DNA from: Ezakiella massiliensis
GTDB taxonomy: Bacteria > Bacillota > Clostridia > Tissierellales > Peptoniphilaceae
Assembly: GCF_900120165.1 (NCBI RefSeq)
Contig: NZ_LT635475.1
Span: forward strand, 124,001 to 188,000
Direction: 5' to 3'
DNA length: 64,000 nucleotides
The notes under the pieces are model-generated. The model saw nothing but the letters and a program-made list of their open reading frames with translations, was not told the origin of the DNA and searched no databases. Positions 17,403 through 26,419 of the stretch are shown here, in pieces. The translations under genes were made by a program, and so were the position numbers. Positions within the stretch are counted from its first letter, which is position 1. The number at the start of each line of letters is the position of its first letter.

Positions 17403-18086
17403 TTGATATATGCGATTGCAGATACTCATCTTGATGGTGGACAGGACAAGCCTATGGATGTATTTTCAGATATATGGTTGAACCACAAGGATAATATAGA
17501 AAAAAATTGGAAGGATATTGTCACTGACGAAGATTATGTGCTTTTGGCAGGTGATATTTCCTGGGCTTTAAAATTAGAAGATGCTCTTGAAGATCTGAAA
17601 TTTTTAGACCAATTGCCAGGACAAAAAATAATATCCAGGGGCAACCATGATTATTGGTGGTCAAGCCTGAAGAAGATGAAGGATTTAAATTTAAAAACAA
17701 TTAATTTTTTACAAAATAATTCATTTTCTGTTGGCGACTATGAAATTGTTGGCAGCAGACTTTGGTGCGACGAAACTTCCAGAGAATTTGAAGAGGGCGA
17801 CGAAAGAATAATTAATCGTGAAGTAATTAGATTAGAAATGTCTATTAAATCAGCTAAAAAAGATAGACCTATAGTTGCCATGGTTCATTATCCGCCATTT
17901 GATAACAATGGAAATCCAAATGTTTTCCATCAAGTGTTAAAAAATCACAATGTAAGCATTTGCATTTATGGCCACTTGCATGCAGATGGTCATAAAAAAG
18001 CTGTAGAAGGCTTGGTGGATGGAGTGGAGTATCATTTAACATCCGCCGATTATTTGAATTTTGCTCCAAAGTTGATTAGGAGGTAG
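17403..18086 (+). CDS. metallophosphoesterase
   Basis: 227 residues. Calcineurin-like motifs: IADTHLDGG, LLAGDISWA, ISRGNHDYWW, VHYPPF and IYGHLHADGH, so both metal sites are complete. It belongs to a stand-alone bacterial phosphohydrolase group and is not closely similar to the SbcD-like gene upstream; the substrate is unknown. The start is uncertain: GTG 17394 is part of the ribosome site GAGGTGA, so I take TTG 17403, five bases after it. It is followed three bases later by nagB. Confidence 0.85.
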   Translation: MIYAIADTHLDGGQDKPMDVFSDIWLNHKDNIEKNWKDIVTDEDYVLLAGDISWALKLEDALEDLKFLDQLPGQKIISRGNHDYWWSSLKKMKDLNLKTINFLQNNSFSVGDYEIVGSRLWCDETSREFEEGDERIINREVIRLEMSIKSAKKDRPIVAMVHYPPFDNNGNPNVFHQVLKNHNVSICIYGHLHADGHKKAVEGLVDGVEYHLTSADYLNFAPKLIRR

Positions 18087-18089
18087 TAT

Positions 18090-18812
18090 ATGAAAGTTAT
18101 AGTTTGTAAAGATTACGATGAAATGAGCAAAAAGGCTGCAGAATTTTATGCAAGCAAAATTAAAGATGTAAAAGTCCTTGGGCTTGCAACAGGAAGCACA
18201 CCTATTGGTTTATACAAGGAGTTAGCTGATAAAAATAAAAAAGGAGAAATTTCTTTTAAAGACATAACAACAGTAAACTTGGACGAGTACATTGGTTTGC
18301 CAGAAGGTCATGAACAATCATATAAGCAATTTATGAGAGACAATTTTTTTGACCATATTGATATAGACATTAATAGGACTCATGTTCCAAGCGCTAAAGA
18401 CCAAAATGATATTGAAGCATGCAAAGAATATGACAAGCTTATTGAATCTGTGGGCGGCATTGATATTCAACTATTAGGTGTTGGTGAAAATGGTCACATA
18501 GCATTTAATGAACCTGATGAAAGTCTTCCTTTTGGCACCAATATTGTAAAGCTAACTGATTCTACTATAGAAGTTAACTCTAGATTTTTTGATAGTGTAG
18601 ATGAAGTTCCAAGATATGCTATTAGCATGGGTGTTGGAAAAATCATGGAAGCAAAGACCATTGTTATGATGGCAAATGGCAAGAGGAAGGCTGATGCCAT
18701 TAGGGCTCTTATTAAATCAGATCAAGTCACGACTATGTGCCCAATATCACTTCTTAAACTTCACCATGATCTACATGTATTTATTGATGAAGAATTATAT
18801 AAGGCCTTATGA
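18090..18812 (+). CDS. nagB: glucosamine-6-phosphate deaminase
   Basis: Converts glucosamine-6-phosphate to fructose-6-phosphate and ammonia, the last step of amino-sugar use. Motifs: GLATGSTPIGLYKEL (phosphate loop), TVNLDEYIGL with the catalytic aspartate, and GVGENGHIAFNEP. 240 residues, the Gram-positive length. AGGAGG precedes the ATG. There is no nagA here; the NagZ-like lipoprotein at 62.3 kb is the only other amino-sugar enzyme in view. Overlaps the CYTH gene by four bases. Confidence 0.97.
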   Translation: MKVIVCKDYDEMSKKAAEFYASKIKDVKVLGLATGSTPIGLYKELADKNKKGEISFKDITTVNLDEYIGLPEGHEQSYKQFMRDNFFDHIDIDINRTHVPSAKDQNDIEACKEYDKLIESVGGIDIQLLGVGENGHIAFNEPDESLPFGTNIVKLTDSTIEVNSRFFDSVDEVPRYAISMGVGKIMEAKTIVMMANGKRKADAIRALIKSDQVTTMCPISLLKLHHDLHVFIDEELYKAL

Positions 18813-19315
18813 TAGAAAAAGAAATTGAGATCAAAGTTTTGGGATATAGCCTTGATGAGTTGAAAAATATGATTGAAGATTTGGGTGCAAAGTTTCAAGG
18901 AGTGGAAGAGCAAAGCAATTATCGTTTTGAAACACCAAATGTAAATGAAGATTCATATTTAAGATTAAGGGTCACTGACAAGTACTCTGAGTTTACTTTT
19001 AAGAAACGCTTAGGGTCTGTTGGAGCAAGGACAAATTCGGAACTTACAACAAGGATTGATGATCCTGAAGTATTTTTACAGATAATGGATGAGATCGGTA
19101 TGAGTTATTCCTTACAAAAAAAGACTCGTTATAAGTATTTGCTAGATAAATTTGTTTTTGATATTGACCTATGGGATAAGGCAGTTTACCCTTATCCATA
19201 TCTTGAAATAGAAGGACCTAGTCAAGAGGACCTAGACAAGATTTTAGCAAGGTTAAATATTCCAAAAGAAAATATAAGTACAAAGTCCATAGGAGAATTA
19301 ATTAATGACCTTTAA
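18809..19315 (+). CDS. CYTH-domain protein (class IV adenylate cyclase-like / triphosphatase fold)
   Basis: 168 residues. The N-terminal EIEIK at 5-9 is the ExExK metal-binding signature of the CYTH superfamily; further charged strands (SYLRLRVTDK, FTFKKR, KTRYKYLLDKFVFDIDLWD, YPYLEIEG) give the eight-stranded triphosphate tunnel. Members cleave inorganic triphosphate or thiamine triphosphate, or act as CyaB adenylate cyclases; sequence alone does not decide. Last gene of the operon with nagB. Confidence 0.85.
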   Translation: MIEKEIEIKVLGYSLDELKNMIEDLGAKFQGVEEQSNYRFETPNVNEDSYLRLRVTDKYSEFTFKKRLGSVGARTNSELTTRIDDPEVFLQIMDEIGMSYSLQKKTRYKYLLDKFVFDIDLWDKAVYPYPYLEIEGPSQEDLDKILARLNIPKENISTKSIGELINDL

Positions 19316-19320
19316 AGTGC

Positions 19321-19349
19321 TTGAATTCAAACCCTTTTAATGCTATTAT
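19321..19349 (+). promoter_or_regulatory. promoter of the metallopeptidase-trpS-purDL operon
   Basis: TTGAAT, 17-base spacer, TGCTATTAT (extended -10). Transcription would begin near 19356, right at the AGGAGG of the small reading frame that follows, giving a leader of about 225 bases before the metallopeptidase start. Confidence 0.65.
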
Positions 19350-19369
19350 ATATGGTAGGAGGGAATGAA

Positions 19370-19498
19370 ATGGAAATGGCCTTTAGAGTAATTGGTAAAT
19401 ATACTTATGAGAGATTTTTTCTGTTTTATTTTCTAATATTTTTACAATCAAACCAGATGATTTTAAGCGATATTTTTAGATTTAAAAGTTTCGCTTAA
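19370..19498 (+). CDS. possible 42-residue leader peptide or small membrane protein
   Basis: ATG 19370 lies seven bases after a strong AGGAGGG (19357-19363). It encodes a 42-residue peptide with a hydrophobic core (FFLFYFLIFL) and ends inside a long hairpin. I do not recognise it. A second, overlapping frame from ATG 19365 encodes only MKWKWPLE, with two tryptophan codons, but sits too close to the ribosome site. Either could act as a regulatory leader for the downstream operon, which includes trpS, or the peptide could be a small membrane protein. Expression is not demonstrated. Confidence 0.4.
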   Translation: MEMAFRVIGKYTYERFFLFYFLIFLQSNQMILSDIFRFKSFA

Positions 19499-19518
19499 TT
19501 TATCTGGTTATTTTTATA
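19451..19518 (+). terminator. long hairpin with T-rich tail in the leader of the metallopeptidase-trpS operon
   Basis: AACCAGAT pairs with ATCTGGTT (19502-19509) and, inside it, AAGCGA with TCGCTT (19491-19496); TTTTA and TAAAA close the loop. ATTTTTAT follows, then GGTTTTTT. It looks like an intrinsic terminator placed within an operon leader, so partial termination or attenuation is possible. From here to 19581 the sequence is AT-rich with no other gene. Confidence 0.6.
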
Positions 19519-19581
19519 TGGTTTTTTAATTTATAAATTATAAAAATTTATTTAAATTTGAGAAGGGTCAGGTGACAAATT

Positions 19582-20442
19582 ATGAAATGGCGGGGAAGAC
19601 AAGGAAGTTCAAATATTGAAGATAGAAGATTTAACAGCGGTGGCGGCAGGCGTGGCCCTGGATTTAAATTAGGTGGTGGAGGCCTCATTATATTTGCAAT
19701 TATTTATATTATAATGGGAGGCAATCCTCTAAGTTTGATTCCACTAGCAACCAACAGAACGCAGACAGCGCCTCAATATGTTGAAACTGAATCAGATAAA
19801 GAAAAGATGGAATTTTTAAGTGTCGTTTTAAAAGATACAGAGGATGTTTGGAACGAAGTTTTTAAAGAGTATAATCTTGAATACAAAACTACTAATCTAG
19901 TTGTATTTAACGGTGCAGTTAATTCTGCATGCGGTACTGCTCAAGCTGCTATGGGACCTTTTTATTGTCCTTTAGATAAAAAAATTTATATGGACCTGGA
20001 CTTTTTTGATCAATTGAAGAACGAATTTGGTGCAAAAGGTGAGTTTGCAATTGCTTATGTACTTGCCCATGAAGTTGGTCACCATGTCCAAGATGAGCTT
20101 GGAATCTTAGGTGAAAAGCAACAGTTGAGAAAGCAACTTAGTGAAACAGAATACAATAAAATTTCTGTAAGAATTGAACTTCAAGCAGACTATCTCGCCG
20201 GAGTTTTTGCTAGCAGGATTGAAGATAAGGGTTATTTAGAAGTAGATGATATTGACGATGCAATTAGAGCTGCAGAGTCAGTAGGTGATGATATTTTACA
20301 AAAGAGGTATCAAGGAACAGTTGTGCCAGATGCTTTTACTCATGGCACAGCAGATATGAGGTCCCGTTGGTTTATGAAGGGCTATCGCTCAGGCAACTTT
20401 GATGAATTTGATACTTTTAAATATGAATATGACGATTTATAG
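19582..20442 (+). CDS. neutral zinc metallopeptidase, YpfJ family
   Basis: 286 residues. The start MKWRGRQGSSNIEDRR and the glycine-rich stretch are typical of the YpfJ/KPN_02809 family. One membrane segment at about 31-50 anchors the rest, probably outside. The zinc site HEVGHHVQ lies near residues 163-170, and ELQADYLAGVFA supplies the third ligand region. The physiological substrate is unknown. It starts after a GGTCAGGTGA region, is eight bases before trpS and shares its transcript. Confidence 0.88.
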   Translation: MKWRGRQGSSNIEDRRFNSGGGRRGPGFKLGGGGLIIFAIIYIIMGGNPLSLIPLATNRTQTAPQYVETESDKEKMEFLSVVLKDTEDVWNEVFKEYNLEYKTTNLVVFNGAVNSACGTAQAAMGPFYCPLDKKIYMDLDFFDQLKNEFGAKGEFAIAYVLAHEVGHHVQDELGILGEKQQLRKQLSETEYNKISVRIELQADYLAGVFASRIEDKGYLEVDDIDDAIRAAESVGDDILQKRYQGTVVPDAFTHGTADMRSRWFMKGYRSGNFDEFDTFKYEYDDL

Positions 20443-20450
20443 GAGGGAAA

Positions 20451-21440
20451 ATGAAAACAGTTTATAGTGCTATACAGCCATCAGGACTTTTGACAATTGG
20501 TAATTATATAGGTGCACTTAAACAATGGCCAAAGCTACAAGAAGAATATAAATGCCTGTTCTCTGTTGCAGATATGCATGCAATTACAGTTAGACAAGAT
20601 CCTAAGGAATTAAGAGAGCGTTCTAGAATGCTAATTGCAGTTTACTTGGCTTGTGGCATTGATCCAAAGAAAAGCATTATGTATATCAATTCACATGTTA
20701 GTGAACATGCTGAGCTTGCTTGGATCTTGGATACCTATACAAGTATTGGTCAATTAAAGAGAATGCACCAATTTAAATCTAAGATTAAAGGCAATGAAGA
20801 AGGAGCTAATGCAGGTTTATTTTGCTATCCAGTCTTAATGGCAGCAGATATTTTGCTTTACAATACAGATTTTGTGCCTGTAGGAGACGACCAAAAACAA
20901 CACGTAGAAATAACAAGGGATATAGCTGAAAGATTTAACTCAGCTTATGGAGATACATTTGTTATGCCTGAGCCTCTTATTTCAAAGACAGGAGCTAGGA
21001 TTAAATCTTTACAAGATCCTATGGTAAAGATGAGTAAATCAGACCCTAACGACAATGCATACATTTTATTGTTGGAAGACGAAAAAACTCTTAAGAAAAA
21101 ATTAGGCAGGGCTGTTACAGACTCTGTTGGTGAGATAAATTATACTGATGACCAACCAGGAGTTAAAAACCTAATCGATATTTATCAAGCCTTTACAGAT
21201 GAAAGCCTAGAAGAAATTTTAAATAAATTTGAAGGCAAGGGTTATGGTGAATTAAAAAATCAAACTTTTGAAGCTGTGAACACTGTTTTAAAACCAATTA
21301 GAGAAAATACTGAAAAGTATTTAAGCGATCAGTCTTATATTGATCAAATTATAAAAGAAGGCGCTAATCACGCGAAGGAAATTGCGTCAGAAACCTTAGA
21401 AAGAGTCTATGATAAGGTGGGCTTTGTTAGGAGGATTTAA
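20451..21440 (+). CDS. trpS: tryptophanyl-tRNA synthetase
   Basis: Charges tRNA-Trp. Class I signatures: PSGLLTIGNYIG (HIGH-type TIGN at 15-18) and KMSKSDPND near residue 193. 329 residues, the bacterial norm. AGGAGGG precedes the ATG. I see no T-box consensus upstream, which is unusual for a Bacillota trpS; the only candidate control element is the leader hairpin before the metallopeptidase gene. The stop overlaps the purDL start by one base (TAATG). Confidence 0.97.
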   Translation: MKTVYSAIQPSGLLTIGNYIGALKQWPKLQEEYKCLFSVADMHAITVRQDPKELRERSRMLIAVYLACGIDPKKSIMYINSHVSEHAELAWILDTYTSIGQLKRMHQFKSKIKGNEEGANAGLFCYPVLMAADILLYNTDFVPVGDDQKQHVEITRDIAERFNSAYGDTFVMPEPLISKTGARIKSLQDPMVKMSKSDPNDNAYILLLEDEKTLKKKLGRAVTDSVGEINYTDDQPGVKNLIDIYQAFTDESLEEILNKFEGKGYGELKNQTFEAVNTVLKPIRENTEKYLSDQSYIDQIIKEGANHAKEIASETLERVYDKVGFVRRI

Positions 21441-24400
21441 TGAAAATATTAATTATTGGTAGCGGTGCAAGAGAGTACGCGATAGGTAAAAAGATTCATG
21501 ACCAAAGGGGTTCAGAAGTGCAACTGTTTTTTGCTCCAGGTAATGCTGGAACTGAATTGATTGGAGAAAATGTAAGCATTCCTGACAGTGAGATTGCAAG
21601 CCTGCTTGTCTTTAGCCAAGAAGAAAATATCGACTACACAATTGTAGGACCAGAGGCTCCACTTGTTGAAGGCATTGCAGATGTATTTGAAAGGGCAGGA
21701 AAATTAATATTTGCTCCTTCAAAAGAGGCTTCACAAATTGAAGGATCAAAGGAATTTTGTAAAACTATATTGGCAAGCAAAAATATCCCTACGGCAAAAT
21801 ACAGGTCCTTTAAAGATGCAGGTGAAGCTATTAAATATGCAAAAGAGCTCAGGGATGAGTCTGAACAAAACTTAGTTGTTTTAAAAGCAGATGGACTTGC
21901 AGCAGGTAAAGGCGTTTTAATAGTATCAGATGATGTGGATATTGAAAACGGGGCAAAAAATGTTTTGGAAAATAAAATTTTTGGCGACCAAGTCTTGCTT
22001 GTTGAAGAATACTTAGAAGGATTTGAAACTTCGCTCATGGGATTTTTTGATGGCGAATCTTTCAAATTATTTAATCCCGTTAGAGACCACAAGACAATCT
22101 ATGAAGGTAATGTAGGACCTAATACTGGAGGAATGGGAACTTTTACTCCTGATATGGAAGCTTTGATGTATAGGGATGAAATAAAAGAACAAATTATAGA
22201 TCCATTTATTGAGGCTATTAATATTAATAAAATTGATTACAGGGGAATTGTTTTCTTTGGATTAATGATAACCAAGGATGGACCAAAAGTTCTTGAAATT
22301 AATACACGCTTTGGAGATCCAGAAACTCAAGTTGCCCTTATGGCGCTCGAAAGTGATTTGTTAAATCTAATGATGGCAACTAGCAAGAGAGAACTTAGCG
22401 AATGCTATATAAAGATTAATGATAAAAATATTGTAAATGTTGTAGCAGCAAGTGGCGGCTACCCAGGATCTTATGAAAAAGGTTATGAGATTAAGGGACT
22501 TGATAAGCTTTGTGATGTGGAAGTCTTTTATGCTGGCGTAAAATCTGAGGATGGAAAACTTCTGACAAATGGGGGTAGAGTCCTTAGCCTTGCAGCTGCC
22601 GACAAATCAATGGAAGAAGCTGAGAGAATTGTTTATAGGGAAATTGAAAGGATTAAATTTAAAGATATGTATTACAGAAAAGACATCGCTCCAAATGTAA
22701 AGAGAATTTATGTAAACAAGAAAGACGAGTTTGACATTTTTTCAGAGGCAGTACTTAAACAATTACAAGAACATGGAATTAATCCATCCAAATGTAAATT
22801 ATACAAGAGATATGACATTGAAGGTCTGACTAACAAAGAAATAGATTTAATCAAGGATACTATTTTAAGAGAACCTCCAGTAGATGATATTTATGTTGGG
22901 GACGAGGCTCTTAGTTTGCAAAAATCTTTTAATGATGTTCTTGTTAGACAATACAAGGCCGGACAATTTGACCAAAGAGAACGCGGTTTAATTGATACAA
23001 TAAAAAGCGTTATCCCAGGAGCAAATGTAGCTGCCCATGTTGCTGAAGTAATTTCCTTTGAAGGTGTCGATAAGGATACAATGACAAAGATAAAGAAAGT
23101 TCTAATCAATCCTGTAGATGAAGAAGAAGGAAGGCTCTTGGAGATTCCATCATCCATTAAAGACACAGGAAAAGCTGATAAAACTGTTGTAGTTTATGAA
23201 GGCTTTAAGGACTTTAACGAAAAAGACTTAGCTGAATTTTATAAGAGCCAAAGTCTTGCCATGGACCTAGAAGATTTAAAAATTATTCAAGACTACTTCA
23301 AAAAAGAAGGCAGAGATATAAATGATGTTGAGCTCTCAATGATCGATACTTATTGGTCAGACCATTGTAGGCACACAACTTTTAATACTGCTCTTACAAA
23401 CATTAAATTTGAAAGCGAAAACTCAAAACGGGATAAGGCTCTTAAAGAGGCTTTTGAAAAATATTTGGCCAAGAGAGAAGAAATTAATAGAACAAAACCA
23501 GTTTCATTAATGGACCTTGGTACAATTCATGCAAGGTATATGAGACATTTGGGCAAGCTGGATGATGTAGAAGTGAGCGATGAAATTAATGCTTGCACAC
23601 TTATCATTGATGCTGATGTGGATGGAGAAAAAGAAGAATATTTGTTCTTCTTCAAAAACGAAACTCACAACCACCCAACAGAAATTGAACCATTTGGTGG
23701 CGCACAAACTTGCTTAGGCGGAGCTATCAGAGATCCATTATCTGGCAGGGGTTATGTATATCAAGCTATGAGAATTACAGGAGCTTCAGATCCTATTAAT
23801 GATTATGAGCTCAAAGGAAAATTAACTCAAAAGAAAATTGTTCGCGATGCAGCTAAAGGTTATTCATCTTACGGTAATCAAATTGGTTTAGCTACAGGAT
23901 ATGTAGAAGAATTATTCCACCCTGGTTATAAAGCCAAAAGAATGGAGGTCGGCGCTGTAGTAGGTGCTGCTCCAAGAAAATATGTTAAGCGCGAAAATCC
24001 TGAACCAGGTGATGTAATTGTATTATTGGGTGGACGCACAGGTCGTGATGGCGTTGGCGGAGCAACAGGTTCTTCCAAATCGCACGATGAATCAAGTGTA
24101 AAGAAATCTGGTGCAGAAGTTCAAAAGGGTCACGCACCAACAGAAAGAAAAATCCAAAGGCTATTTAGACGACCAGAAGTTACTTCTATGATTAAGAAAT
24201 GTAATGACTTTGGTGCTGGCGGAGTAAGTGTTGCCATTGGTGAATTAGCTGATTCACTTGACATTTATTTGGACAGAGTTCCTTTAAAATACAAGGGGCT
24301 TACACCAAGAGAAATTGCAATTTCTGAATCTCAAGAGAGAATGGCTGTTGTAATTAGGTCTAAAGACTTAAATGAATTCTTGAAATATGCAGAAGAAGAA

Positions 24401-26356
24401 AATCTAGAAGCTACTCATGTTGCAGATGTTGTTGATACTGGCAGGATGAAAATCTTCTATCATGATGATATCGTTGTAGATCTTTCTCGTGAGTTCTTGA
24501 ATTCAACAGGGGCTGAAAAAACTCAAGATGTTAGTGTTGAAGGATTAAATGAAATTAATTTCTTTAAGGAAAAGAATACAGAGAAAATTGAAAAGAGAAT
24601 GGCTGGCCTTGACCAAGCATCTAGAAAGAACTTGCTTGAAAACTTTGACTTCTCAGTTGGAAGGGCAACTATAAATGCACCTCTAGGTGGTAAAAATGAA
24701 TTGACTCCTATTAATGCAATGGCTGCAAAGATTCCATCAAAGACTGACCTTACAAGGACCACAACATACATGAGTTATGGCTTTATACCTTATTTGTCAG
24801 CTGAAGATCCATTTGTTGGAAGCTATTATTCAGTTCTTTTATCAGTCTTTAAATTAGTTGCATCAGGTGCTCCTCTTGCAACAATTAGAACTTCTTATCA
24901 AGAATATTTTGAAAAGATGGGAGACAATCCAAAGATCTGGCAAAAGCCATTTATAGCTCTGCTAGGCGCTTTAAAGGCAAGCTCAATTGTAAGCACACCA
25001 CCAATTGGCGGCAAGGATTCAATGAGTGGAACCTTTGAAGATCTAAATGTACCACCAACACTGATTTCATTTGCAGTTGGCTATGGGGACAAGGATTATG
25101 TGACAACTTCAGAAATGAAGGGTGGCCACAAAATTGGCTTAATTGAAATAGACACAGATGAATTTGGTCTAGCAGATGATAAGGAAATTTTAGACAAGCT
25201 CGCTATCATTGAAGAACAAATTCAAAAGAAAAATATCAAAACTTCATTTGTTTGTGATAATGCAAGTGTGCTTGAAGCTTTGATAAAAATGTGCGTTGGA
25301 AATGATGTTTGCGTAGATGTGAAGCTGACTGATAATGACCAATACAAAAAGACTCCTTTAACAGTTATTGTTGAATACGATGAAGACTTTGAGGGGATTA
25401 GAGAAATTGGTAAATCTGGCACAGAAGATTTTATTGTAAACGGCGAAAAACTTGCTTACGAAGATATTAAAAAAGCTTTTGTAAATGGCTTAAATGAAAT
25501 TTACGGCACAAACAAAGATCAAGAAACTCAAGATCTTTATTTCCATGAATCTATTAACAGAAGGATGAAGTCCTATAAGCCGGTTGAAAAAGTTCGCGTT
25601 GTAATTCCAGTTTTTGAAGGCACAAATAGTGAATTTGATTCAAGACTTGCCTTTGAAAAGGAAGGCGCTTATGTTCAAGAGGTACTCATCAAAAACTTAA
25701 CTCCTGAACTATTAGAAGCATCTATCAAAGAGTTTGCCCTTGCTATTAACAATGCGCAAATATTATTTATTCCAGGTGGTTTTTCAATGAGTGACGAACC
25801 AGACGGAAGTGCAAAGTTTATTGCAAATGTTCTTAGAAATAAGGATGTTAAAGAAGCAATCGAGCATCTTGTATCTGAAGAAGGCAATGACGGTTTGGTC
25901 TTAGGTGTATGTAATGGATTCCAAGCTCTAATTAAAACGGGGCTCCTACCATTTGGCCAAATTAAAAATTTAAGTGAAGACGACGCAACACTTACATTTA
26001 ATACTCTTGGCCGTCATATCTCAAGAATAATTACAACTAAGCCACAAACTTTAAACTCACCATGGTTAAAGTATATTGAAAACAAAGAATATAGGGTTCC
26101 AATCTCACACGGAGAAGGTAGATTCTATTGTTCAGATGAAATGTACAAGGACCTTGTGGATAAAGATCAAGTTGCATTTAAATATGTAATAAATCCAAAT
26201 GGAAGTTCACATGGCATTGAATCCATTATGGACCCAAGTGGCAAGATACTTGGAAAGATGGGACACTCAGAAAGAGTGAGTGAAGACACTTATAAAAATA
26301 TTCCAGACATTGAATATATGAACTTATTCAAGGCTGGAGTAGAATATTTCAAGTAA
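21440..26356 (+). CDS. PurD-PurL fusion: GAR synthetase + FGAM synthase
   Basis: 1,638 residues carrying two purine-synthesis enzymes. Residues 1 to about 417 are phosphoribosylamine-glycine ligase (IIGSGAREYA, the ATP-grasp KADGLAAGKGV, GPNTGGMGTF and NTRFGDPETQV), making GAR. Residues from about 420 to the end are the single-chain clostridial-type PurL: YWSDHCRHTTF near 638, NETHNHPTEIEPFGGAQT, then a glutaminase domain with PGGFSMSDEPDG, the cysteine nucleophile in LGVCNGFQAL near 1488 and SHGEGRF. All key residues of both halves are kept and there is no frameshift, so a true bifunctional protein is likely. No other pur gene lies nearby; the intervening PurN/PurT step must be supplied elsewhere. 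Confidence 0.95.
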   Translation: MKILIIGSGAREYAIGKKIHDQRGSEVQLFFAPGNAGTELIGENVSIPDSEIASLLVFSQEENIDYTIVGPEAPLVEGIADVFERAGKLIFAPSKEASQIEGSKEFCKTILASKNIPTAKYRSFKDAGEAIKYAKELRDESEQNLVVLKADGLAAGKGVLIVSDDVDIENGAKNVLENKIFGDQVLLVEEYLEGFETSLMGFFDGESFKLFNPVRDHKTIYEGNVGPNTGGMGTFTPDMEALMYRDEIKEQIIDPFIEAININKIDYRGIVFFGLMITKDGPKVLEINTRFGDPETQVALMALESDLLNLMMATSKRELSECYIKINDKNIVNVVAASGGYPGSYEKGYEIKGLDKLCDVEVFYAGVKSEDGKLLTNGGRVLSLAAADKSMEEAERIVYREIERIKFKDMYYRKDIAPNVKRIYVNKKDEFDIFSEAVLKQLQEHGINPSKCKLYKRYDIEGLTNKEIDLIKDTILREPPVDDIYVGDEALSLQKSFNDVLVRQYKAGQFDQRERGLIDTIKSVIPGANVAAHVAEVISFEGVDKDTMTKIKKVLINPVDEEEGRLLEIPSSIKDTGKADKTVVVYEGFKDFNEKDLAEFYKSQSLAMDLEDLKIIQDYFKKEGRDINDVELSMIDTYWSDHCRHTTFNTALTNIKFESENSKRDKALKEAFEKYLAKREEINRTKPVSLMDLGTIHARYMRHLGKLDDVEVSDEINACTLIIDADVDGEKEEYLFFFKNETHNHPTEIEPFGGAQTCLGGAIRDPLSGRGYVYQAMRITGASDPINDYELKGKLTQKKIVRDAAKGYSSYGNQIGLATGYVEELFHPGYKAKRMEVGAVVGAAPRKYVKRENPEPGDVIVLLGGRTGRDGVGGATGSSKSHDESSVKKSGAEVQKGHAPTERKIQRLFRRPEVTSMIKKCNDFGAGGVSVAIGELADSLDIYLDRVPLKYKGLTPREIAISESQERMAVVIRSKDLNEFLKYAEEENLEATHVADVVDTGRMKIFYHDDIVVDLSREFLNSTGAEKTQDVSVEGLNEINFFKEKNTEKIEKRMAGLDQASRKNLLENFDFSVGRATINAPLGGKNELTPINAMAAKIPSKTDLTRTTTYMSYGFIPYLSAEDPFVGSYYSVLLSVFKLVASGAPLATIRTSYQEYFEKMGDNPKIWQKPFIALLGALKASSIVSTPPIGGKDSMSGTFEDLNVPPTLISFAVGYGDKDYVTTSEMKGGHKIGLIEIDTDEFGLADDKEILDKLAIIEEQIQKKNIKTSFVCDNASVLEALIKMCVGNDVCVDVKLTDNDQYKKTPLTVIVEYDEDFEGIREIGKSGTEDFIVNGEKLAYEDIKKAFVNGLNEIYGTNKDQETQDLYFHESINRRMKSYKPVEKVRVVIPVFEGTNSEFDSRLAFEKEGAYVQEVLIKNLTPELLEASIKEFALAINNAQILFIPGGFSMSDEPDGSAKFIANVLRNKDVKEAIEHLVSEEGNDGLVLGVCNGFQALIKTGLLPFGQIKNLSEDDATLTFNTLGRHISRIITTKPQTLNSPWLKYIENKEYRVPISHGEGRFYCSDEMYKDLVDKDQVAFKYVINPNGSSHGIESIMDPSGKILGKMGHSERVSEDTYKNIPDIEYMNLFKAGVEYFK

Positions 26357-26367
26357 AATAAACAAAT

Positions 26368-26407
26368 AAAATAGGCCTTAGCTTCTAAAAGCTAAAGCCT
26401 ATTTTTT
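26368..26407 (+). terminator. bidirectional terminator between purDL and the ABC permease gene
   Basis: AATAGGCCTTAGCTT pairs with AAGCTAAAGCCTATT around a CTAA loop, with T6 on the plus side and TTTTATTT on the minus side. It serves both converging genes. Confidence 0.9.
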
Positions 26408-26419
26408 ATTCTAATAATA

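Noticed and set aside
19365-19391. MKWKWPLE as an established tryptophan leader peptide
   Set aside because: The ribosome site is only two bases from this ATG, and the next ATG is better spaced; a regulatory role is listed only as a hypothesis.
19321-19581. T-box riboswitch before trpS
   Set aside because: No T-box consensus such as GGTGGNACCGCG and no specifier loop was found.
24523-24771. Several 60-150 codon minus-strand frames inside purDL
   Set aside because: They lie opposite a conserved multidomain enzyme, lack ribosome sites and show no family motif.
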